Source: Lasioglossum baleicum
Lineage: Eukaryota; Arthropoda; Insecta; Hymenoptera; Halictidae
NCBI RefSeq assembly: GCF_051020765.1
Contig: NW_027469216.1
Location: 288,765-352,764, forward strand
Reading direction: 5' to 3'
DNA length: 64,000 nt
Program-made: the position numbers and the translations under genes
Shown: piece by piece, positions 35,338-46,805 of the stretch
Numbering within the stretch: the first letter of the stretch is position 1
Layout of the letters: the number at the start of each line of letters is the position of its first letter
The notes under the pieces: model-generated
Seen by the model: only the letters and a program-made list of their open reading frames with translations
The model's database searches: none
Told to the model about the DNA's origin: nothing

Positions 35338-38300
35338 TGACGTCATCGAGAAAGTTACGGCCAACTGGGAATTAAAGGTATATCGCCTTTCCGAAATTTC
35401 CGGGAGCTCGTCGGGCCTTCGGCCCCGCTCGGCTCGAGGTTGAGGTCGTCGGTAGCGACGATGGTGGCGGGGAGGTGCGCAATTGGTCTGTCATCGCCAT
35501 CCCCCCCAACCCTTCCTCGCCCTTTAAAATTAATGGAAAATGTAAACCTAAACGTAGAGTCGGATTCGTAACCTCGAAGTTACAAGTCCATTCGCTCAAC
35601 CATCAAGGGAGAGTAAACGCGACGACTGTGGCGGCACTCGCCATCGATGCGAAGTCAGCGTCGCGAAATTGGCGTTAAATTCGAACGTTTGGATCAGTTA
35701 TTTTCTTTCGGGCCCTTTTCAGCCCTGAACCGTGGAAGCGCCGAAATTCGGGTTTCATTTTTAACGCGGCAGCTTATACCCCCCGAGCCGTTACCGACCA
35801 CTGCCGGTGGTGGTCGGTAAGTTATCCTCCGCCGAGGTCGACGCGCGTTACCGATGCACACGTAAAAAATTTTCTGCGAATTTTCGCGAATTTTTCGCGC
35901 GGTAAGCCTTCGTCTCCGCGTCCTCCGTCCGACAAGCCTACTCTCGCCCGTACCCGTCGACCCGTTCTCGAGCTATACGGCGACAAAGAAACTTTGATTT
36001 TTCACTAATTTGACGTCATCGAGAAAGTTACGGCCAACTGAGAATTAAAGGTATATCGCCTTTCCGAAATTTGCGGGAGCTCGTCGGGCCTTCGGCCCCG
36101 CTCGGCTCGAGGTCGAGGTCGTCGGTAGCGACGATGGTGGCGGGGAGGTGCGCAATTGGTCTGTCATCGCCATCCTCCCCCCCAACCCCCCCTCACCCTT
36201 TAAAATTAATGGAAAATGTAAACCTAAACGTAGAGTCGGATTTGTAACCTCGAAGTTACAAGTCCATTCGCTCAACTATCAAGGGAGAGTAAACGCGGCG
36301 ACTGTGGCGGCACTCGCCGCCGATGCGATGTCAGCGTCGCGAAGTTGGCGTTAAATTCGAACGTTTGAATCAGTTATTTTCTTTCGGGCCCTTTTCAGCC
36401 CTGAACCGTGGAAGCGCCGAAATTCGGGTTTCATTTTTAACGCGGCAGCTTATACCCCCCGAGCCGTTACCGACCACTGCCGGTGGTGGTCGGTAAGTTA
36501 TCCTCCGCCGAGGTCGACGCGCGTTACCGATGCACACGTAAAAAATTTTCCGCGAATTTTTGCAAATTTTTCGCGCGGTAAGCCTTCGTCTCCGCGTCCT
36601 CCGTCCGACGAGCCTACTCTCGCCCGCACCCGTCGACCCGTTCTCGAGCTATACGGCGACAAAGAAACTTTGATTTTTCACTAATTTGACGTCATCGAGA
36701 AAGTTACGGCCAACTGGGAATTAAAGGTATATCGCCTTTCCGAAATTTGCGGGAGCTCGTCGGGCCTTCGGCCCCGCTCGGCTCGAGGTCGAGGTCGTCG
36801 GTAGCGACGATGGTGGCGGGGAGGTGCGCAATTGGTCTGTCATCGCCATCCCCCCCCCCCCAACCCTTCCCCACCCTTTAAAATTAATGGAAAATGTAAA
36901 CCTAAACGTAGAGTCGGATTCGTAACCTCGAAGTTACAAGTCCATTCGCTCAACCATCAAGGGAGGGTAAACGTGGCGACTGTGGCGGCACTCGCCATCG
37001 ATGCGAAGTCAGCGTCGCGAAATTGGCGTTAAATTCGAACGTTTGGATCAGTTATTTTCTTTCGGGCCCTTTTCAGCCCTGAACCGTGGAAACGCCGAAA
37101 TTCGGGTTTCATTTTTAACGCGGCAGCTTATACCCCCCGAGCCGTTACCGACCACTGCCGGTGGTGGTCGGTAAGTTATCCTCCGCCGAGGTCGACGCGC
37201 GTTACCGATGCACACGTAAAAAATTTTCCGCGAATTTTCGCGAATTTCTCGCGCGGTAAGCCTGCGTCTCCGCGTCCTCCGTCCGACAAGCCTACTCTCG
37301 CCCGCACCCGTCGACCCGTTCTCGAGCTATACGGCGACAAAGAAACTTTGATTTTTCACTAATTTGACGTCATCGAGAAAGTTACGGCCAACTGGGAATG
37401 AAAGGTATATCGCCTTTCCGAAATTTCCGGGAGCCCGTCGGGCCTTCGGCCCCGCTCGGCTCGAGGTCGAGGTCGTCGGTAGCGACGATGGTGGCGGGGA
37501 GGTGCGCAATTGGTCTGTCATCGCCATCCTCCCCCCCAAACCCCCCTCACCCTTTAAAATTAATGGAAAATGTAAACCTAAACGTAGAGTCGGATTCGTA
37601 ACCTCGAAGTTACAAGTCCATTCGCTCAACCATCAAGGGAGAGTAAACGCGGCGACTGTGGCGGCACTCGTCATCGATGCGAAGTCAGCGTCGCGAAATT
37701 GGCGTTAAATTCGAACGTTTGGATCAGTTATTTTCTTTCGGGCCCTTTTCAGCCCTGAACCGTGGAAGCGCCGAAATTCGGGTTTCATTTTTAACGCGGC
37801 AGCTTATACCCCCCGAGCCGTTACCGACCACTGCCGGTGGTGGTCGGTAAGTTATCCTCCGCCGAGGTCGACGCGCGTTACCGATGCACACGTAAAAAAT
37901 TTTCCGCGAATTTTCGCCAATTTTTCGCGCGGTAAGCCTTCGTCTCCGCGTCCTCCGTCCGACAAGCCTACTCTCGCCCGCACCCGTCGACCCGTTCTCG
38001 AGCTATACGGCGACAAAGAAACTTTGATTTTTCACTAATTTGACGTCATCGAGAAAGTTACGGCCAACTGGGAATTAAAGGTATATCGCCTTTCCGAAAT
38101 TTCCGGGAGCTCGTCGGGCCTTCGGCCCCGCTCGGCTCGAGGTTGAGGTCGTCGGTAGCGACGATGGTGGCGGGGAGGTGCGCAATTGGTCTGTCATCGC
38201 CATCCCCCCCAACCCTTCCTCGCCCTTTAAAATTAATGGAAAATGTAAACCTAAACGTAGAGTCGGATTCGTAACCTCGAAGTTACAAGTCCATTCGCTC

Positions 38301-39367
38301 AACCATCAAGGGAGAGTAAACGCGGCGACTGTGGCGGCACTCGCCATCGATGCGAAGTCAGCGTCGCGAAATTGGCGTTAAATTCGAACGTTTGGATCAG
38401 TTATTTTCTTTCGGGCCCTTTTCAGCCCTGAACCGTGGAAGCGCCGAAATTCGGGTTTCATTTTTAACCCGGCAGCTTATACCCCCCGAGCCGTTACCGA
38501 CCACTGCCGGTGGTGTTCGGTAAATTATCCTCCGCCGAGGTCGACGCGCGCTACCGATGCACACGTAAAAAATTTTTCGCGCGGTAAGCCTTCGTCTCCG
38601 CGTCCTCCGTCCGACAAGCCTACTCTCGCCCGCACCAGTCGACCCGTTCTCGAGCTATACGGCGACAAAGAAACTTTGATTTTTCACTAATTTGACGTCA
38701 TCGAGAAAGTTACGGCCAACTGGGAATTAAAGGTATATCGCCTTTCCGAAATTTCCGGGAGCTCGTCGGGCCTTTGGCCCCGCTCGGCTCGAGGTCGAGG
38801 TCGTCGGTAGCGACGATGGTGGCGGAGAGGTGCGCAATTGGTCTGTCATCGCCATCCTCCCCCCCAACCCCCCATCACCCTTTAAAATTAATGGAAAATG
38901 TAAACCTAAACGTAGAGTCGGATTCGTAACCTCGAAGTTACAAGTCCATTCGCTCAACTATCAAGGGAGAGTAAACGCGGCGACTGTGGCGGCACTCGCC
39001 GCCGATGCGATGTCAGCGTCGCGAAGTTGGCGTTAAATTCGAACGTTTGAATCAGTTATTTTCTTTCGGGCCCTTTTCAGCCCTGAACCGTGGAAGCGCC
39101 GAAATTCGGGTTTCATTTTTAACGCGGCAGCTTATACCCCCCGAGCGTTAACGACCACTGCCGGTGGTGGTCGGTAAGTTATCCTCCGCCGAGGTCGACG
39201 CGCGTTACCGATGCACACGTAAAAAATTTTCCGCGAATTTTCGCTAATTTTTCGCGCGGTAAGCCTTCGTCTCCGCGTCCTCCGTCCGACAAGCCTACTC
39301 TCGCCCGCACCCGTCGACCCGTTCTCGAGTTATACGGCGACAAAGAAACTTTGATTTTTCACTAATT
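35338..39367 (+). repeat. Block G: six monomers, partial four-monomer repeat plus second 652-bp unit
   Basis: Monomers start at 35338, 36011, 36687, 37365, 38041 and 38693. Units 36687, 37365 and 38041 repeat 33987, 34662 and 35338 at 2700-2703 bp. Unit 36687 is 678 bp because of a 12-C run. Units 37365-38041 also match 14397-15073 at an offset of 22968 bp, including the 21-bp deletion in 38041. The last type II mark of the window, ATCGAT at 38346-38351, lies in unit 38041; unit 38693 is type I. Confidence 0.88.
38041..38692 (+). repeat. Second 652-bp monomer, twin of the one at 15073
   Basis: Carries the 21-bp loss near 38571 and the private changes AACCCGGCAGC, GGTGTTCGG with TAAATTATCC, GCGCGCTACC and GCACCAGTCG, all in the same places as in the copy 22968 bp upstream. 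Independent origin of all five is implausible, so this pair documents long-distance copying within the array. Confidence 0.9.
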
Positions 39368-42078
39368 TGACGTCATCGAGAAAGTTACGGCCAACTGGGA
39401 ATTAAAGGTATATCGCCTTTCCGAAATTTCCGGGAGCCCGTCGGGCCTTCGGCCCCGCTCGGCTCGGCTCGGCTCGAGGTCGAGGTCGTCGGTGGCGACG
39501 ATGGTGGCGGGGAGGTGCGCAATTGGTCTGTCATCGCCATCATCCTCCCAACCCCCCCTCACCCTTTAAATTAATGGAAAATGTAAACCTAAACGTAGAG
39601 TCGGATTCGTAACCTCGAATTTACAAGTCCATTCGCTCAACTATCAAGGGAGAGTAAACGCGGCGACTGTGGCGGCACTCGCCGCCGAAGCGATGTCAGC
39701 GTCGCGAAGTTGGCGTTAAATTCGAACGTTTGAATCAGTTATTTTCTTTCGGGCCCTTTTCAGCCCTGAACCGTGGAAGCGCCGAAATTCGGGTTTCATT
39801 TTTGACGCGGCAGCTTATACCCCCCGAGCCGTTACCGACCACTGCCGGTGGTGGTCGGTAAGTTATCCTCCGCCGAGGTCGACGCGCGTTACCGATGCAC
39901 ACGTAAAAAATTTTCCGCGAATTTTCGCGAATTTTTCGCGCGGTAAGCCTTCGTCTCCGCGTCCTCCGTCCGACAAGCCTACTCTCGCCCGCACCCGTCG
40001 ACCCGTCCTCGAGCTATACGGCGACAAAGAAACTTTGATTTTTCACTAATTTGACGTCATCGAGAAAGTTACGGCCAACTGGGAATTAAAGGTATATCGC
40101 CTTTCCGAAATTTCCGGGAGCTCGTCGGGCCTTCGGCCCCGCTCGGCTCGAGGTCGAGGTCGTCGGTAGCGACGATGGTGGCGGGGAGGTGCGCAATTGG
40201 TCTGTCATCGCCATCCTCCCCCCCAACCCCCCCTCACCCTTTAAAATTAATGGAAAATGTAAACCTAAACGTAGAGTCGGATTTGTAACCTCGAAGTTAC
40301 AAGTCCATTCGCTCAACTATCAAGGGAGAGTAAACGCGGCGACTGTGGCGGCACTCGCCGCCGATGCGATGTCAGCGTCGCGAAGTTGGCGTTAAATTCG
40401 AACGTTTGAATCAGTTATTTTCTTTCGGGCCCTTTTCAGACATGAACCGTTTAAGCGCCGAAATTCGGGTTTCATTTTTAACGCGGCAGCTTATACCCCC
40501 CGAGCCGTTACCGACCACTGCCGGTGGTGGTCGGTAAGTTATCCTCCGCCGAGGTCGACGCGCGTTACCGATGCACACGTAAAAAATTTTCCGCGAATTT
40601 TCGCGAATTTTTCGCGCGGTAAGCCTTCGTCTCCGCGTCCTCCGTCCGACAAGCCTACTCTCGCCCGCACCCGTCGACCCGTCCTCGAGCTATACGGCGA
40701 CAAAGAAACTTTGATTTTTCTCTAATTTGACGTCATCGAGAAAGTTACGGCCAACTGGGAATTAAAGGTATATCGCCTTTCCGAAATTTCCGGGAGCTCG
40801 TCGGGCCTTCGGCCCCGCTCGGCTCGAGGTCGAGGTCGTCGGTAGCGACGATGGTGGCGGGGAGGTGCGCAATTGGTCTGTCATCGCCATCCTCCCCCCC
40901 AACCCCCCCTCACCCTTTAAAATTAATGGAAAATGTATACCTAAACGTAGAGTCGGATTTGTAACCTCGAAGTTACAAGTCCATTCGCTCAACTATCAAG
41001 GGAGAGTAAACGCGGCGACTGTGGCGGCACTCGCCGCCGATGCGATGTCAGCGTCGCGAAGTTGGCGTTAAATTCGAACGTTTGAATCAGTTATTTTCTT
41101 TCGGGCCCTTTTCAGCCCTGAACCGTGGAAGCGCCGAAATTCGGGTTTCATTTTTAACGCGGCAGCTTATACCCCCCGAGCGTTAACGACCACTGCCGGT
41201 GGTGGTCGGTAAGTTATCCTCCGCCGAGGTCGACGCGCGTTACCGATGCACACGTAAAAAATTTTCCGCGAATTTTCGCTAATTTTTCGCGCGGTAAGCC
41301 TTCGTCTCCGCGTCCTCCGTCCGACAAGCCTACTCTCGCCCGCACCCGTCGACCCGTTCTCGAGCTATACGGCGACAAAGAAACTTTGATTTTTCACTAA
41401 TTTGACGTCATCGAGAAAGTTACGGCCAACTGGGAATTAAAGGTATATCGCCTTTCCGAAATTTCCGGGAGCTCGTCGGGCCTTTGGCCCCGCTCGGCTC
41501 GAGGTCGAGGTCGTCGGTAGCGACGATGGTGGCGGGGAGGTGCGCAATTGGTCTGTCATCGCCATCCTCCCCCCCAACCCCCCCTCACCCTTTAAAATTA
41601 GTGGAAAATGTAAACCTAAACGTAGAGTCGGATTCGTAACCTCGAAGTTACAAGTCCATTCGCTCAACTATCAAGGGAGAGTAAACGCGGCGACTGTGGC
41701 GGCACTCGCCGCCGATGCGATGTCAGCGTCGCGAAGTTGGCGTTAAATTCGAACGTTTGAATCAGTTATTTTCTTTCGGTCCCTTTTCAGCCCTGAACCG
41801 TGGAAGCGCCGAAATTCGGGTTTCATTTTTAACGCGGCAGCTTATACCCCCCGTGCCGTTACCGACCACTGCCGGTGGTGGTCGGTAAGTTATCCTCCGC
41901 CGAGGTCGACGCGCGTTACCGATGCAGACGTAAAAAATTTTCCGGGAATTTTCGCGAATTTTTCGCGCGGTAAGCCTTCGTCTCCGCGTCCTCCGTCCGA
42001 CGAGCCTACTCTCGCCCGCACCCGTCGACCCGTTCTCGAGCTATACGGCGACAAAGAAACTTTGATTTTTCACTAATT
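39368..42078 (+). repeat. Block H: four type I monomers
   Basis: Monomers start at 39368, 40052, 40728 and 41403. Unit 39368 repeats the TTTAAATTAATGG / CGAATTTACAAG / GCCGAAGCG / TTTTTGACGCGG lineage seen at 22479, 27889 and 31951. Unit 40052 has a private cluster AGACATGAACCGTTTAAGCG near 40438. Unit 40728 is preceded by TTTTTCTCTAATTTG and introduces GTATACCTAAACG, which becomes common downstream. Unit 41403 has TTAGTGGAAAATG, and its tail starts the block shared with 16.8-18.6 kb. Confidence 0.85.
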
Positions 42079-45000
42079 TGACGTCATCGAGAAAGTTACG
42101 GCCAACTGGGAATTAAAGGTATATCGCCTTTCCGAAATTTCCGGGAGCTCGTCGGGCCTTCGGCCCCGCTCGGCTCGAGGTCGAGGTCGTCGGTAGCGAC
42201 GATGGTGGCGGGGAGGTGCGCAATTGGTCTGTCATCGCCATCCTCCCCCCCAACCCCCCCTCACCCTTTAAAATTAATAGAAAATGTAAACCTAAACGTA
42301 GAGTCGGATTTGTAACCTCGAAGTTACAAGTCCATTCGCTCAACTATCAAGGGAGAGTAAACGCGGCGACTGTGGCGGCACTCGCCGCCGATGCGATGTC
42401 AGCGTCGCGAAGTTGGCGTTAAATTCGAACGTTTGAATCAGTTATTTTCTTTCGGGCCCTTTTCAGCCCTGAACCGTGGAAGCGCCGAAATTCGGGTTTC
42501 ATTTTTAACGCGGCAGCTTATACCCCCCGTGCCGTTACCGACCACTGCCGGTGGTGGTCGGTAAGTTATCCTCCGCCGAGGTCGACGCGCGTTACCGATG
42601 CACACGTAAAAAATTTTCCGCGAATTTTCGCGAATTTTTCGCGCGGTAAGCCTTCGTCTCCGCGTCCTCCGTCCGACAAGCCTACTCTCGCCCGCACCCG
42701 TCGACCCGTTCTCGAGCAATACGGCGACAGAGAAACTTTGATTTTTCACTAATTTGACGTCATCGAGAAAGTTACGGCCAACTGGGAATTAAAGGTATAT
42801 CGCCTTCCCGAAATTTCCGGGAGCCCGTCGGGCCTTCGGCCCCGCTCGGCTCGACGTCGAGGTCGTCGGTAGCGACGATGGTGGCGGGGAGGTGCGCAAT
42901 TGGTCTGTCATCGCCATCCTCCCCTCCAACCCCCCCTCACCCTTTAAAATTAATGGAAAATGTAAACCTAAACGTAGAGTCGGATTCGTAACCTCGAAGT
43001 TACAAGTCCATTCGCTCAACTATCAATGGAGAGTAAACGCGGCGACTGTGGCGGCACTCGCCGCTGATGCGATGTCAGCGTCGCGAAGTTGGCGTTAAAT
43101 TCGAACGTTTGAATCAGTTATTTTCTTTCGGGCCCTTTTCAGCCCTGAACCGTGGAAGCGCCGAAATTCGGGTTTCATTTTTAACGCGGCAGCTTATACC
43201 CCCCGTGCCGTTACCGACCACTGCCGGTGGTGGTCGGTAAGTTATCCTCCGCCGAGGTCGACGCGCGTTACCGATGCACACGTAAAAAATTTTCCGCGAA
43301 TTTTTCGCGCGGTAAGCCTTCGTCTCCGCGTCCTCCGTCCGACAAGCCTACTCTCGCCCGCACCCGTCGACCCGTCCTCGAGCTATACGGCGACAAAGAA
43401 ACTTTGATTTTTAACTAATTTGACGTCATCGAGAAAGTTACGGCCAACTGGGAATTAAAGGTATATGGCCTTTCCGAAATTTCCGGGAGCTCGTCGGGCC
43501 TTCGGCCCCGCTCGGCTCGAGGTCGAGGTCGTCGGTAGCGACGATGGTGGCGGGGAGGTGCGCAATTGGTCTGTCATCGCCATCCTCCCCCCCAACCCCC
43601 CCTCACCCTTTAAAATTAATGGAAAATGTATACCTAAACGTAGAGTCGGATTTGTAACCTCGAAGTTACAAGTCCATTCGCTCAACTATCAAGGGAGAGT
43701 AAACGCGGCGACTGTGGCGGCACTCGCCGCCGATGCGATGTCAGCGTCGCGAAGTTGGCGTTAAATTCGAACGTTTGAATCAGTTATTTTCTTTCGGGCC
43801 CTTTTCAGCCCTGAACCGTGGAAGCGCCGAAATTCGGGTTTCATTTTTAACGCGGCAGCTTATACCCCCCGAGCGTTAACGACCACTGCCGGTGGTGGTC
43901 GGTAAGTTATCCTCCGCCGAGGTCGACGAGCGTTACCGATGCACACGTAAAAAATTTTCCGCGAATTTTCGCTAATTTTTCGCGCGGTAAGCCTTCGTCT
44001 CCGCGTCCTCCGTCCGACAAGCCTACTCTCGCCCGCACCCGTCGACCCGTTCTCGAGTTATACGGCGACAAAGAAACTTTGATTTTTCACTAATTTGACG
44101 TCATCGAGAAAGTTACGGCCAACTGGGAATTAAAGGTATATCGCCTTTCCGAAATTTCCGGGAGCCCGTCGGGCCTTCGGCCCCGCTCGGCTCGGCTCGG
44201 CTCGAGGTCGAGGTCGTCGGTGGCGACGATGGTGGCGGGGAGGTGCGCAATTGGTCTGTCATCGCCATCATCCTCCCAACCCCCCCTCACCCTTTAAATT
44301 AATGGAAAATGTAAACCTAAACGTAGAGTCGGATTCGTAACCTCGAATTTACAAGTCCATTCGCTCAACTATCAAGGGAGAGTAAACGCGGCGACTGTGG
44401 CGGCACTCGCCGCCGAAGCGATGTCAGCGTCGCGAAGTTGGCGTTAAATTCGAACGTTTGAATCAGTTATTTTCTTTCGGGCCCTTTTCAGCCCTGAACC
44501 GTGGAAGCGCCGAAATTCGGGTTTCATTTTTGACGCGGCAGCTTATACCCCCCGAGCCGTTACCGACCACTGCCGGTGGTGGTCGGTAAGTTATCCTCCG
44601 CCGAGGTCGACGCGCGTTACCGATGCACACGTAAAAAATTTTCCGCGAATTTTCGCGAATTTTTCGCGCGGTAAGCCTTCGTCTCCGCGTCCTCCGTCCG
44701 ACAAGCCTACTCTCGCCCGCACCCGTCGACCCGTCCTCGAGCTATACGGCGACAAAGAAACTTTGATTTTTCACTAATTTGACGTCATCGAGAAAGTTAC
44801 GGCCAACTGGGAATTAAAGGTATATCGCCTTTCCGAAATTTCCGGGAGCTCGTCGGGCCTTCGGCCCCGCTCGGCTCGAGGTCGAGGTCGTCGGTAGCGA
44901 CGATGGTGGCGGGGAGGTGCGCAATTGGTCTGTCATCGCCATCCTCCCCCCCAACCCCCCCTCACCCTTTAAAATTAATGGAAAATGTAAACCTAAACGT

Positions 45001-46805
45001 AGAGTCGGATTTGTAACCTCGAAGTTACAAGTCCATTCGCTCAACTATCAAGGGAGAGTAAACGCGGCGACTGTGGCGGCACTCGCCGCCGATGCGATGT
45101 CAGCGTCGCGAAGTTGGCGTTAAATTCGAACGTTTGAATCAGTTATTTTCTTTCGGGCCCTTTTCAGACCTGAACCGTGGAAGCGCCGAAATTCGGGTTT
45201 CATTTTTAACGCGGCAGCTTATACCCCCCGAGCCGTTACCGACCACTGCCGGTAGTGGTCGGTAAGTTATCCTCCGCCGAGGTCGACGCGCGTTACCGAT
45301 GCACACGTAAAAAATTTTCCGCGAATTTTCGCGAATTTTTCGCGCGGTAAGCCTTCGTCTCCGCGTCCTCCGTCCGACAAGCCTACTCTCGCCCGCACCC
45401 GTCGACCCGTCCTCGAGCTATACGGCGACAAAGAAACTTTGATTTTTCACTAATTTGACGTCATCGAGAAAGTTACGGCCAACTGGGAATTAAAGGTATA
45501 TCGCCTTTCCGAAATTTCCGGGAGCTCGTCGGGCCTTCGGCCCCGCTCGGCTCGAGGTCGAGGTCGTCGGTAGCGACGATGGTGGCGGGGAGGTGCGCAA
45601 TTGGTCTGTCATCGCCATCCTCCCCCCCAACCCCCCCTCACCCTTTAAAATTAATGGAAAATGTATACCTAAACGTAGAGTCGGATTTGTAACCTCGAAG
45701 TTACAAGTCCATTCGCTCAACTATCAAGGGAGAGTAAACGCGGCGACTGTGGCGGCACTCGCCGCCGATGCGATGTCAGCGTCGCGAAGTTGGCGTTATA
45801 TTCGAACGTTTGAATCAGTTATTTTCTTTCGTGCCCTTTTCAGCCCTGAACCGTGGAAGCGCCGAAATTCGGGTTTCATTTTTAACGCGGCAGCTTATAC
45901 CCCCCGAGCGTTAACGACCACTGCCGGTGGTGGTCGGTAAGTTATCCTCCGCCGAGGTCGACGCTCGTTACCGATGCACACGTAAAAAATTTTCCGCGAA
46001 TTTTCGCGAATTTTTCGCGCGGTAAGCCTTCGTCTCCGCGTCCTCCGTCCGACAAGCCTACTCTCGCCCGCACCCGTCGACCCGTCCTCGAGCTATACGG
46101 CGACAAAGAAACTTTGATTTTTCTCTAATTTGACGTCATCGAGAAAGTTACGGCCAACTGGGAATTAAAGGTATATCGCCTTTCCGAAATTTCCGGGAGC
46201 TCGTCGGGCCTTCGGCCCCGCTCGGCTCGAGGTCGAGGTCGTCGGTAGCGACGATGGTGGCGGGGAGGTGCGCAATTGGTCTGTCATCGCCATCCTCCCC
46301 CCCAACCCCCCCTCACCCTTTAAAATTAATGGAAAATGTATACCTAAACGCAGAGTCGGATTTGTAACCTCGAAGTTACAAGTCCATTCGCTCAACTATC
46401 AAGGGAGAGTAAACGCGGCGACTGTGGCGGCACTCGCCGCCGATGCGATGTCAGCGTCGCGAAGTTGGCGTTAAATTCGAACGTTTGAATCAGTTATTTT
46501 CTTTCGGGCCCTTTTCAGCCCTGAACCGTGGAAGCGCCGAAATTCGGGTTTCATTTTTAACGCGGCAGCTTATACCCCCCGAGCGTTAACGACCACTGCC
46601 GGTGGTGGTCGGTAAGTTATCCTCCGCCGAGGTCGACGCGCGTTACCGATGCACACGTAAAAAATTTTCCGCGAATTTTCGCTAATTTTTCGCGCGGTAA
46701 GCCTTCGTCTCCGCGTCCTCCGTCCGACAAGCCTACTCTCGCCCGCACCCGTCGACCCGTTCTCGAGCTATACGGCGACAAAGAAACTTTGATTTTTCAC
46801 TAATT
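42079..46805 (+). repeat. Block I, copy 1: seven-monomer higher-order repeat (4727 bp)
   Basis: Monomers start at 42079, 42755, 43421, 44096, 44780, 45456 and 46131. Marks: TTAATAGAAAATG (42079), CTCGACGTCGAG and CAATGGAGAG (42755, a 666-bp unit), GTATATGGCC and GTATACCTAAACG (43421), TTTAAATTAATGG and CGAATTTACAAG (44096), TTCAGACCTG (44780), TTCGTGCCC and GACGCTCGTT (45456), TTTTTCTCTAATTTG before 46131. Unit 45456 has TTATATTCG in place of TTAAATTCG near 45797, which removes a stop in one reading frame. Confidence 0.88.
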
